Positions 28,529 to 36,525 of a DNA stretch of 64,000 bases are shown piece after piece; positions within the stretch are counted from its first letter, which is position 1; the number at the start of each line of letters is the position of its first letter. The DNA is from Fretibacter rubidus (lineage in GTDB: Bacteria > Pseudomonadota > Alphaproteobacteria > Caulobacterales > Maricaulaceae). The notes below the pieces were generated by a model that worked only from the letters and a program-made list of their open reading frames with translations, was not told the DNA's origin and ran no database searches. The translations under genes and the position numbers were made by a program. Location of the stretch: the NCBI RefSeq assembly GCF_041429785.1, contig NZ_CP163423.1, positions 496,001 to 560,000 on the forward strand, in the 5' to 3' direction.

Positions 28529-29194
28529 ATGTCTGAACTAGAGGATGATAAAATAGCTATCTCAATTTGCGCATCTTCAATTTTAGCTTTTGAAGAATAT
28601 GACGCGATGACAGAGGGTGGGTATTGGTTAGGGAGCACTCCAGAATATTGGTATACGACTAATATTGCTCAGTCTTTAAACCAGACCATGAAAAATAGAT
28701 TTGTTGTGCTGGAAAATTCAGTCACGGAAATTCATGAATATGCACAAAGAGGAAAAGCCAGGTTAGCGACTAGCGAATTAAGGGCTGCGGGACGAGCCGA
28801 TATTTCTCTCTGGACAAAAAATTGGAAACCAAGAGCTATTATAGAAGTTAAAAAAGGCTGGCATTGGGATGAAACTCGTTTTGCCCCAGATATCCAACGG
28901 TTATTAGAGTCATTGCGCGACCTTGGGCGAAAATCCGGCGTTGGCACTCTAAATCATGCTTACTTTGTATTGTTGACTGATACTTCGAAGAAAACAAAAA
29001 AATTAGGGTTCTCTCATTTTGAAAATCTTGAACAAACAATTGCAACAAGGATTAAAGAAAAAGCTACAAAATTTAAGGGTGAATATCTCGTACACTCTCA
29101 TAGGCAGTACGGACGTTTTATCTGGAATGGTAAAAAAAGAAAGAAGGGTTCTTGCTTCGCCGCAATTGTATATAGACTAACTATCAAAGTTTGA
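28529..29194 (+). CDS. PD-(D/E)XK nuclease-like hypothetical protein
   Basis: A 221-residue protein if started at ATG 28529, preceded by CAGGAAAA; ATG 28505 in the same frame is possible and the frame is open back to 28385. Residues about 88-110 hold GRADISLWTKNWKPRAIIEVKKGW, shortened to its key pattern: G-x-A-D, then I-I-E-V-K-K after a beta hairpin. This suits the D-(E/Q)xK core of PD-(D/E)XK nucleases. The DNA is clearly more AT-rich than the trb operon. No partner gene or methylase is adjacent. It may be a solitary restriction-like or defence nuclease. Identity uncertain. Confidence 0.5.
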   Translation: MSELEDDKIAISICASSILAFEEYDAMTEGGYWLGSTPEYWYTTNIAQSLNQTMKNRFVVLENSVTEIHEYAQRGKARLATSELRAAGRADISLWTKNWKPRAIIEVKKGWHWDETRFAPDIQRLLESLRDLGRKSGVGTLNHAYFVLLTDTSKKTKKLGFSHFENLEQTIATRIKEKATKFKGEYLVHSHRQYGRFIWNGKKRKKGSCFAAIVYRLTIKV

Positions 29195-29275
29195 TTTTTT
29201 ACGTACTTTTTAAATAATTGGAGTGTTGCTCAAGTAGAGCACGCATCAAAAAAATTAATGCCTGCTTCACTGCCT

Positions 29276-29316
29276 AAGCTAAAGTCGCGATAATCCTCAT
29301 AGCGGAACTTAGCTTC
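29276..29316 (-). repeat. Dispersed intergenic repeat fragment (part 2)
   Basis: On the minus strand it reads GCTAAGTTCCGCTATGAGGAT followed by TATCGCGACTTTAGC, aligning with part 2 of 15219-15332. The pattern is abbreviated to its matching blocks TATGAGGAT and GCGACTTTAGC. The rest of the 29195-29432 gap shows nothing else. Confidence 0.5.
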
Positions 29317-29432
29317 CTTAAGAAATCGAACGCTTTTGAGTTGAGCGACATCTGATAATGCCAAGGAAAGTTGGACGAGAAACAATACAAAAGCACGAGG
29401 ATGACTATCATCATATAGGCAAAGCCATCATA

Positions 29433-29993
29433 TTATTTACAAGGAAAATGTGTATACGCGTCTTCCTTCTTTGGATTGAAGATAACACGGCAGGTCTCAT
29501 TATAGGTGGACCGGTAAATAATATCTAATTCTAGCTCTCGAAATTGTTGGTACTCGTCGTCGCTTAAATCGCTTATGATCTTGAATATGTGCACCTCACT
29601 ACCCGGACTGAGCACTGCCCCTTTCGGAAGGGTCGTTCGTAGAATTCTATTCCGCGATGCGTCGTCTCTTGGCCATCCTATTTTATCTAATACGATCTGT
29701 AAGTATTCTCTCTGGGGCGTTCCATCATCCTTGTATGTCTCGCGCAGAATCGGAACATCATCAAGGGTGAAATTCATACTTTCTATAAAAGCTGGCCCAA
29801 GTCCCGCATTATCAACGCGCAAACTCCGAAACGTCAAATCATTTGATCCCTTTAATGATACATCCAAATGAGGTCTCAATGCCAACCGATTATGTTCTCT
29901 CGTCTCCAGTATTTGCCATCCTGTGAAGCCAGCAGCAATAAAAGCAATAGTTATTGCAAAAACATCAAGGGTGACGCGTTTCGTTTTATCCAT
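29433..29993 (-). CDS. Membrane-anchored hypothetical protein
   Basis: A 186-residue protein with one N-terminal membrane helix (about 9-27) and a soluble part beginning LRPHLDVSLKG and including LRVDNAGLGPAFIESMNF, a pattern seen in uncharacterised beta-sandwich proteins with a single anchor. It is divergent from the lipoprotein gene at 30090. I do not recognise a specific function. The AT-rich composition matches its neighbours. Confidence 0.6.
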   Translation of the reverse strand: MDKTKRVTLDVFAITIAFIAAGFTGWQILETREHNRLALRPHLDVSLKGSNDLTFRSLRVDNAGLGPAFIESMNFTLDDVPILRETYKDDGTPQREYLQIVLDKIGWPRDDASRNRILRTTLPKGAVLSPGSEVHIFKIISDLSDDEYQQFRELELDIIYRSTYNETCRVIFNPKKEDAYTHFPCK

Positions 29994-30089
29994 ATTGTTT
30001 TCCTAGTATGCTCACTCAGTTTGGATTTTTGTTTTGATATACGCAACGTTAAATTTATGGTAGCCAATTATGAAAAACGGAGGCGCGCA

Positions 30090-31274
30090 ATGTTTAAAAA
30101 ATTCATGAACTTATTTCTAATTCTTGTTATTCTCGCGCTCAGTGGATGTGCGTCGATTGTTGACTTCAGCGAAGGACGCCCATTGAAGGATAAAAGTCTA
30201 CCTACAGTTCAAGTTTTTTATGACAGACAAGGCGATATATACACTTTCGAAAGTCTAGCAGAAGGCGCAGAGTTAATCGATAACTCAGATAATTCACTGA
30301 TATGTGCTCATGATAATTTGCTCTGCGGAAAATCTGAATTTGCGCTTGAGAACAATAAGCCACTGCAAGATAGCTATGACGACTGGCGGCAATCACAAAC
30401 AGCTGAAATCAAAAAGACAGTCCAACGTATTATCGCTAAACTTGAAAATACCAAGAACAAAAAAATCGTAATGCTTATACACGGATTTAGAGTTGACGAT
30501 GCTCGAACTGACTATAATCAGGTAAAAGCTCTCATTATGAATAATCGGAACGATGAAGCGTCCCCTCTATTTATCGAGGTTCATTGGGATGGACGAAAAA
30601 GCCCGACACTACCTTTGAGCGCGCTCCGAGTTTGGCCCCCGGCCCAGTGGTCTGCGCCAATAGTAGGCTTTCGTATTCGTCCCCTAATCAACGAACTAAG
30701 CACCGAACTGCAAGCCGCTGGTCAAACTGCCGAACTGCTTGTTATCACTCATAGCACCGGAGCAGTTGTGGCAGGGTCACTCTTTGGTAACCCCGAAGCA
30801 GCACTGCCTTGTTTAAATAGCATCAAAGACGCTAAAATATGTGGGCCAAATTATGCAGAATTTAAGGAAGCCGCGACCTCCTTAAATTCTGCTGATCAAG
30901 TGCCGCAGTGGAATAAATTGAGCGTAGTCATGCTAGCCCCGGCAACGACATCCACGACCTTCGTTGTACCAAACCAATCAAAGTTAGGGTTTCAAGGCCC
31001 AAGTAATGCAAACCTGTTTTTCTCGCATAGCAAGGATGATAATGCGCTTCAAAAATTTTTAAAGGTGCCACAACTTTTGGGATATTCAGGATTAGGAGCT
31101 GTTCGAAAAGATTTAGAAGATATTGAACATGGTCTGGGCGAGTTTGTTCCCAAACGCGCGAATGTAACTGTCATGGAAATGTCAGATGACTTGGGCTCCG
31201 CACATGATTGGGGCGAGTATATGCTTAGCCGGGAGTTCTATAAGGCTCTGCAATTACTTTGGGGCGATACATAA
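30090..31274 (+). CDS. Alpha/beta hydrolase-like lipoprotein
   Basis: A 394-residue protein. ATG 30090 with GGAGG 8 bases upstream is preferred although the frame is open back to 29868. The signal ends in a lipobox, LALSGC (cysteine about residue 20). The hydrolase elements are VMLIHGFRVDD (oxyanion region), the nucleophile in ITHSTGA, a possible acid in SHSKDDNAL, and a histidine in SAHDWGEY near the C-terminus. The fold resembles DUF900-type hydrolases. An envelope esterase or lipase is a fair guess; the substrate is unknown. Confidence 0.6.
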   Translation: MFKKFMNLFLILVILALSGCASIVDFSEGRPLKDKSLPTVQVFYDRQGDIYTFESLAEGAELIDNSDNSLICAHDNLLCGKSEFALENNKPLQDSYDDWRQSQTAEIKKTVQRIIAKLENTKNKKIVMLIHGFRVDDARTDYNQVKALIMNNRNDEASPLFIEVHWDGRKSPTLPLSALRVWPPAQWSAPIVGFRIRPLINELSTELQAAGQTAELLVITHSTGAVVAGSLFGNPEAALPCLNSIKDAKICGPNYAEFKEAATSLNSADQVPQWNKLSVVMLAPATTSTTFVVPNQSKLGFQGPSNANLFFSHSKDDNALQKFLKVPQLLGYSGLGAVRKDLEDIEHGLGEFVPKRANVTVMEMSDDLGSAHDWGEYMLSREFYKALQLLWGDT

Positions 31275-31467
31275 ACTCAAAAGACCTGTCACTCTCCATA
31301 TCAGATGGCAGCCTAGGGGATATTGTCACCTGTTGAATTTGAGATGATAACAAAATGAAGTAGCAAGGTGTCTACAAAGCTAGGGGCGTATTACCTCTAA
31401 TTTAGCGCTAGTATATTACAGGACGGTTACTATAGTGGTTTATCAGTTAATTACATAGGGGCCAAAT

Positions 31468-32148
31468 ATGTATTCACTTTCAAAATTCATGGGAGTAAGT
31501 TTTGCTTGCTTAGCACTGCTTCTAGCGGGGTGTGCAACACCGCCAAAACAAAAAGACCTTACTGTAAAGAATGTATTTGGTGTTCAAAACAAACCAACAT
31601 TTACAGATAAACAAGATGGAACTAAATCAATCAGTTTCGGTAACGAATTCAGCTACGATACGTTTGTTTTTAATGCCGCTTCTTTGAAGGAGCAAGATCA
31701 GATTGTCCTAGGAAGCTTAATACTCTCTGCCTCGGACGCCATGTGCTATGAATACCTCAACAAACTAACACAAACTGAGGGAACTGTTAAAACCATCTTG
31801 GGGACAACCGCTCTCGCGCTGTCAGGTGCAGCCAGTATAACGACACCTGTGGATAGCGCCAACATACTGGCAGCACTCTCATCGCTCGCGCAAGGTACGG
31901 AAGATGAATTATCAGGTACTGTTTTAGGCGGTATAAGCGGCTACACTCTTGTAGAAGCTGTGAAAAAAGGCCGCAAGCAAACTCGCAATGAGTTGATGGC
32001 TATTTGGACAGGCGGGTCAGATGCAGATGCCTCTATTAAGCAAGAGATAAGATACGGCCAATTTATGTCTAGAGTCCGAAACTATCATGATGATTGCGGA
32101 ATAGCTTACGGAAATAAGGTTATTCAGACCGCTATCGCCGAGCCATAG
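31468..32148 (+). CDS. Hypothetical lipoprotein
   Basis: A 226-residue protein with a clear lipoprotein signal (LLLAGC, cysteine about residue 22). The mature part has a small-residue-rich stretch, TTALALSGAASITTPVDSA, at about residues 113-131, which may be a membrane-active or helical hairpin region. It follows the hydrolase lipoprotein by 193 bases on the same strand. No family recognised. Confidence 0.55.
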   Translation: MYSLSKFMGVSFACLALLLAGCATPPKQKDLTVKNVFGVQNKPTFTDKQDGTKSISFGNEFSYDTFVFNAASLKEQDQIVLGSLILSASDAMCYEYLNKLTQTEGTVKTILGTTALALSGAASITTPVDSANILAALSSLAQGTEDELSGTVLGGISGYTLVEAVKKGRKQTRNELMAIWTGGSDADASIKQEIRYGQFMSRVRNYHDDCGIAYGNKVIQTAIAEP

Positions 32149-32399
32149 CAGATATTTGTAGAGATCACTGTCCGTCGTCATACAAGGCGGCACAGATTTC
32201 GGCATAGGGCAAGAGAGACCTCACTCACCCCGTTGAGTGATATTAGTCTTAGCCACAGACACGTCAGGCAGAAATGTCTCGGCTACAACAGACCGTTTGA
32301 GATTGGCTCGAAGATGAATTCTTCGGAATTGTGTTACATAAACGACCGTTTGCCGGACACAAACCTAACCCTATGTCTTTGCCCCACGAGCAGCCCAAA

Positions 32400-32463
32400 C
32401 TGAGCGGATTAAAGTCGCCTCAATTTAAGCCGCTGTTAAGCTTTATCGATACGGCAGTATTCG
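32400..32463 (-). repeat. Dispersed intergenic repeat, minus-strand copy
   Basis: On the minus strand it reads CGAATACTGCCGTAT, then AACAGCGGCTTAAATTGAGG and CGACTTTAATCCGCTCA, matching part 1 of 15219-15332. It lies in the long gene-free stretch 32149-33164, whose other content is the integration junction described below. Confidence 0.55.
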
Positions 32464-32707
32464 TTTCATGACGACCGCTTGGAAAATTTTCCCCGTGATC
32501 CAATCCAGTCACCACATATCCTCTATGGTCATCCAATCGAAATCGAGCATCATCTGCCATGGGAAAAGTTTACTGCTCGTATTTACAATTTTTTACTTCG
32601 CTTTTGAAACCGGGTTCAGAGCGACCGCTAAGATAGGGAACTTACGAATTCTTACGAAGCTTTAACGCTGCTGAAATGCACCCCAGTACTGCATAAATCA
32701 CCCTCAA

Positions 32708-32727
32708 TTGGTCCCTATTTGGTCCCT
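32708..32727 (+). other. Paired direct repeats, candidate arm sites of the ICE integrase
   Basis: TTGGTCCCT occurs at 32708-32716 and 32719-32727, an 11-base period, about 65 bases left of the 20-bp core. The position and spacing are like arm-type integrase sites, and they differ in sequence from the GTGAGGCA arms on the other side of the core. They are therefore assigned tentatively to the larger element. Confidence 0.35.
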
Positions 32728-32789
32728 TGAGTTTTTTGCACGAAATTGACGATTACCGAAAATCGTCTAACTTGTTGTTTTTATTGATA

Positions 32790-32809
32790 AAAATGGTGCC
32801 CCCACACGG
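32790..32809. repeat. Attachment-site core, left copy
   Basis: AAAATGGTGCCCCCACACGG is identical to 43031-43050, where it is the 3' end of tRNA-Thr. It marks the left boundary of the mobilizable element and probably the right boundary of the ICE. Confidence 0.85.
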
Positions 32810-32867
32810 GGTGCCCATAGTCCTTAATTTCTAATTATTACAATGATTTAGCTCTTTGCGCAAGTCG

Positions 32868-32906
32868 TTTGTGAGGCAAAAAGTGCGTTAATTTGTGAGG
32901 CAGAAA
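32868..32906 (+). other. Candidate integrase arm sites, left end
   Basis: TTTGTGAGGCAAAAA (32868-32882) and TTTGTGAGGCAGAAA (32892-32906) are direct repeats 24 bases apart, about 60 bases inside the left core. Related copies in the same orientation lie just inside the right end at 42923-42947. Confidence 0.55.
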
Positions 32907-33164
32907 TTAATACTATTCATTCTTGCTTGATCAAAGTTTTCAGCGTTGAAAAAGATTTCAGAATCTTCCTACGATGAAACCAAATTTTTGTGGCGCACAG
33001 CGTTCTAATGCATCAGCGATAATGTGGGAAGTAACATAACCTTATGAGCAAAAGTTTGTGGCTTTTCAGAAGCATAAAAATACTCTACTTAGAATAGACT
33101 TGATGATCTATTGCTGAGTTGCTTCATATTTTATCTTAGATGCCTAAGTGGCAGAAGGAATTAA

Positions 33165-35042
33165 TTGTTACTTGTCAGAACAGCAGACCTGAAAAAAATC
33201 AGTTCGTTGCGCCTAAGAAACCTCACTAGAACAGCTTTATTTTCAACTAAAACTGAACAGCTCAAGAAAGTTCTTAGATCTATTTCTAAGGAGGCTACTG
33301 CCCAACAAGCTTTTGATGTTTACTCAACATTTTTAGATGCTGGCGCAGAAGATGCCTTTATACCCACAGCCTTTCCTAAAACACCAGCAGAGATACGAGG
33401 TAACGTGGCTGGTGCACCGGGGGAGTTAGCGGTTGAGATAGCAATTCAATTAAGTAGGATCGTCAAGCATCGCGAACAACTCAATGAATACGTAATCGCA
33501 ATGTCCCGACTGTCTAATGATGTTTCGGAATCAAACTGGAACAGCGTAATTAAACAAGTGAAAAACCTAATAGACTCCCATGGTGTATCCCTAGCTCTGT
33601 TTTCTAAATGTCGAAGTTTAATGGCTTTAAAGGGCAGTGAACCGATAAGAAAGGAACTGGATTCGTTAATTGATGACTGGTCGAAGCCAAGCCCTACGGT
33701 AATTTTGGCGTCTATCATTGATCTAGTGGATCGCGATGACGGCATGATCTCTACTAGAAGGCGTTTCATGTCTTACATTGATGAAGGTTTTCTTAAGTCA
33801 AGAAATTCACAAGCTTTGTTGCGGTACATCAATGAGGGTTGCCCTACATCCCCAGAAGAATGCGCAACAACTCTTCGAGGGCTTGGCATTTACAGCCTTG
33901 TGGACGTATTTTTCTTCCTCGTACAAATTCCAGACGAGTATATTTCCTTACCCGAAAACCTCAATAACTTAGTCAGTGATTTGCGCATGTTTTGGGTAGA
34001 TGCTTACAATGATGTGAAAATTGATAAGCTAGGGTCAGAGTTCATGGTAGAGGAAAGCATAAAAGACTTTCACTTTCTCAGACATCTTCACCATTGGTCT
34101 GATGTTCCTAGCGTTTGGCAGTATAGAACAAAACTTGAAACGTCTCTAGGGCATCGGTTTAGTTCACGAATTTCATTAAAAATGGCTGGGTCTTCTTTTT
34201 TCAAAAGAGGTTCCAGTGCGACCCCACCAAACTTACCGACGCAACGTGAAGACTTAGGTGAAGACGTAATCACATTTAGTGATCAATCTTATTGGCGGAA
34301 TACAATTGTGCTGGTGGAAAATTGGACTGATGATATTCTTCCAGCAAAAAACTCTAGGATGAGCTTCGTCGACGCATTGGAAATAACAGTCAATGTAGCG
34401 GAATTAACTACACCGGAAGAAATTGAAGCGCTTGGAGATGGATTGCCCTCTGTGAGCAAGCACTTTGATAACTATGTAATCAAAACCTTACTGGACGATG
34501 CATTGGATACAGATCAATCTGGGTTTGAAGTTAGGATGGCTGCAGAGGATTTAATTCTTGAGGAGTATGATGGGGACATTATTTCTTTTGTAGAAAACAC
34601 ACATGTCCAATATCCGCGCATCGCAGAGCATTTCGTTGAGAAGTCTTCGGAATTGTTTCTATCTCAATTATTTGAGCTTCTTGAGACGCCGAATGAAGTC
34701 GCTGAGGCTAAAGCGCAATTGCTGGAGTGGCAACATGCTATTGACCCCGAAGCTAATAGCTTAATTCCTTCTCTTGTTAAAAGTATCAGGTTCAGTTCAA
34801 AACTGCAGCGGCTTAAAAATGAAGTGGCGGATCGCCGACTTTTCGTAGACCCTGACCGATATTCACTTTATTTGAGAGAAAGTGTTTTGCCAATGCTGCA
34901 AAGATCAAGCGATGGTGCTATGCTGGTTATTCAACAAGCAGAAGTTAACAAGCTCAAAAACCCAGTTAAAGTAATTGAAAACCCTAGTCTTAGATTTGCA
35001 AATTTATTGGATAGTGCTTTTTCCGAATTTTATACGAATTGA
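33165..35042 (+). CDS. dtcA: Detocs DtcA-like sensor, N-terminal part (ends at in-frame TGA)
   Basis: 625 residues from TTG 33165, preceded by GAAGGA at suitable spacing; there is no ATG nearby. The sequence is helical with no membrane helix and no recognised motif, consistent with a repeat-type sensor region. It ends at TGA 35040-35042, but the same frame stays open through 36077, where the histidine-kinase-like ATPase domain is encoded. The two parts thus look like one 971-codon sensor kinase interrupted by one stop. Identification as Detocs DtcA rests mainly on the receiver and effector genes downstream. Base composition is AT-rich relative to neighbours. Confidence 0.65.
   Translation: MLLVRTADLKKISSLRLRNLTRTALFSTKTEQLKKVLRSISKEATAQQAFDVYSTFLDAGAEDAFIPTAFPKTPAEIRGNVAGAPGELAVEIAIQLSRIVKHREQLNEYVIAMSRLSNDVSESNWNSVIKQVKNLIDSHGVSLALFSKCRSLMALKGSEPIRKELDSLIDDWSKPSPTVILASIIDLVDRDDGMISTRRRFMSYIDEGFLKSRNSQALLRYINEGCPTSPEECATTLRGLGIYSLVDVFFFLVQIPDEYISLPENLNNLVSDLRMFWVDAYNDVKIDKLGSEFMVEESIKDFHFLRHLHHWSDVPSVWQYRTKLETSLGHRFSSRISLKMAGSSFFKRGSSATPPNLPTQREDLGEDVITFSDQSYWRNTIVLVENWTDDILPAKNSRMSFVDALEITVNVAELTTPEEIEALGDGLPSVSKHFDNYVIKTLLDDALDTDQSGFEVRMAAEDLILEEYDGDIISFVENTHVQYPRIAEHFVEKSSELFLSQLFELLETPNEVAEAKAQLLEWQHAIDPEANSLIPSLVKSIRFSSKLQRLKNEVADRRLFVDPDRYSLYLRESVLPMLQRSSDGAMLVIQQAEVNKLKNPVKVIENPSLRFANLLDSAFSEFYTN
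35040..35042 (+). other. In-frame TGA separating sensor and kinase halves
   Basis: The codons around it read ACG AAT TGA CAT TTC GGC, and no other stop lies in this frame from 33165 to 36077. TGA followed by C is the context most prone to readthrough in bacteria. It is either a nonsense mutation, a readthrough site or a sequencing error. Confidence 0.8.
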
Positions 35043-35090
35043 CATTTCGGCCTAGACTCTTACATCGGCAGACGGATTAGACATGGCACT

Positions 35091-36077
35091 TTGTCGCTAA
35101 CAATCGAAAGCCCGATCGTGGCAAGGGTCAACAAGTTCATTGAGGAATATAAAGATACAGATTCTAAAGTGATCTCATACCTCAATGAGTGGCTAGATAG
35201 TTACCGCACGATAGTATCCGATTTGGTCAATGAATTTTTACATGTAAAGTCTACGACTAAACCCGATGGAATCTTCAACCCCTCTCTTCTTGGACGAGAG
35301 GTAACTCTATGGTTTCTTACTATGAAATCAATTCATGAGCATGTTGAGACTGGCGTAAGAGATACAAGCTTGGTCCCAGTCATAATAAATTGGTTCTGGC
35401 GGGTCGCAGAAACTGACATTGCATCTGCAACGAAGCTATTGAGTAGCTTAAAGCAAAAAAGTGTAATGCAGAATACAGTGTGGTGCTCTGATCATCTAAA
35501 GCCTGAATTCGAAAAACTCATCACTGCAATTAACAGTGAAATTGATGCTAAATTTGCAGTCGTCGCGGGTTGGCTGAAGAAGCCGCCGTCTTCTACCATA
35601 GAAGCCGATATTGATGATGTTTTTGATGTGGTTGTTGACGATATCAAAGACCTATTTCCAGATTACCGTCCAGAAATTGAAAGAAATACGACTGACCCAC
35701 TTCAACTTATTGGTTTCGGATTTACGTATATTTATGACATCCTTTTTGCTCTAATTGGGAATGCTGCTAAGCATGGTAAAAGGAATGGCAGACTTGTTTT
35801 CAGAGTAGAAAAAACGGCCGACAATACGAAATCAGCTAGTTGGAAGATAACAATTGAGTTTGACCTAATTTCAGAATCTGATATGTGTAAAATCAAGACC
35901 GCGTTTGATGAAGCTAAAGCGGCAGGATTAGATAATCCTCATCAAGTAGAAGGCGGTACCGGTATTCCAAAGGTTCTAGCTGAACTCTCAGAAAATTTTG
36001 AAAACGGAGATTTAGATATATTAACCACGCCTACATCCTGCGCGGCAACAGTTAGCTTTGAGCTTCCTCTTGTCTAG
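35091..36077 (+). CDS. dtcA: Detocs DtcA-like histidine kinase part
   Basis: 328 residues if translated from TTG 35091, which has no visible ribosome site; more likely the second half of the gene beginning at 33165. The C-terminal 130 residues form a GHKL ATPase domain: N-box LIGNAAKHG (N224, H228) and glycine-rich EGGTGIPKV (287-295), with a final beta strand AATVSFELP. A standard H-box is not obvious; candidate phosphorylated histidines are H51 and H82/H84. Its end overlaps the receiver gene. It would phosphorylate the two receiver proteins that follow. Confidence 0.65.
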   Translation: MSLTIESPIVARVNKFIEEYKDTDSKVISYLNEWLDSYRTIVSDLVNEFLHVKSTTKPDGIFNPSLLGREVTLWFLTMKSIHEHVETGVRDTSLVPVIINWFWRVAETDIASATKLLSSLKQKSVMQNTVWCSDHLKPEFEKLITAINSEIDAKFAVVAGWLKKPPSSTIEADIDDVFDVVVDDIKDLFPDYRPEIERNTTDPLQLIGFGFTYIYDILFALIGNAAKHGKRNGRLVFRVEKTADNTKSASWKITIEFDLISESDMCKIKTAFDEAKAAGLDNPHQVEGGTGIPKVLAELSENFENGDLDILTTPTSCAATVSFELPLV

Positions 36078-36525
36078 TCGGCATGTTCTACTGATTGAGG
36101 ATGACGCCAAGAAAGCGCAAGATATTAAGGCGCTTCTAAGTCAGCTTCTACCAAGCGCAATTCTCACCGAGGCCTCTACTATACAGGAGGCAAAGAAGCG
36201 TCTGAGAAGGCAGTTATTCGATCTGGCAATTGTAGACATGGCACTTGCTGGGAGGCCTTCTCTTCAAGGAAAGGGAAACCCTACACAGTTCCCTAATGGC
36301 GGTTTAGAAATTTTACGGACTATCGCAGCACGTAATTTAGAAACTAAAGCTATAGTTATAACACAATTCCCTACGGTTGACCTTGAAAAGGAGACTGTTG
36401 ATCTGAAGAACCTAAAACAAAAAATGGAAATTCTTCTTGGCGAGCGTTTTCTTTCATCAATATTGTATCAGCCCGCAGATAAAATTTGGGAAGAACAATT
36501 TAAAAAATCGTTGGACTGCTTATGA
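36058..36525 (+). CDS. dtcB: Detocs DtcB-like stand-alone receiver
   Basis: 155 residues from TTG 36058 (TTG 36070 is also possible); both starts lie inside the kinase gene. It is a CheY-like receiver: acidic pocket IEDD (14-16), phosphoacceptor in LAIVDMAL (D60) and threonine in VITQF (T102). An insert sits after the acceptor (residues 64-82), and no output domain follows. In Detocs the stand-alone receiver is described as a phosphate sink that prevents accidental activation of the effector. It overlaps the effector gene by ATGA. Confidence 0.8.
   Translation: MSFLLSSRHVLLIEDDAKKAQDIKALLSQLLPSAILTEASTIQEAKKRLRRQLFDLAIVDMALAGRPSLQGKGNPTQFPNGGLEILRTIAARNLETKAIVITQFPTVDLEKETVDLKNLKQKMEILLGERFLSSILYQPADKIWEEQFKKSLDCL

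Noticed and set aside
28256-32148. CRISPR array or phage region in the AT-rich cargo
   Set aside because: No regularly spaced identical repeats and no phage structural genes are present.
32468-32665. Possible 65-residue gene in the long gap before the element
   Set aside because: No ribosome site, a signal-less mixed composition, and the segment overlaps the edge of a repeat and the integration junction. Probably a chance frame.
35040-35042. TGA read as selenocysteine
   Set aside because: The protein family is not a redox enzyme, no SECIS-like stem is evident just after the codon, and no selenocysteine machinery is seen in the window. Nonsense or readthrough is more likely.
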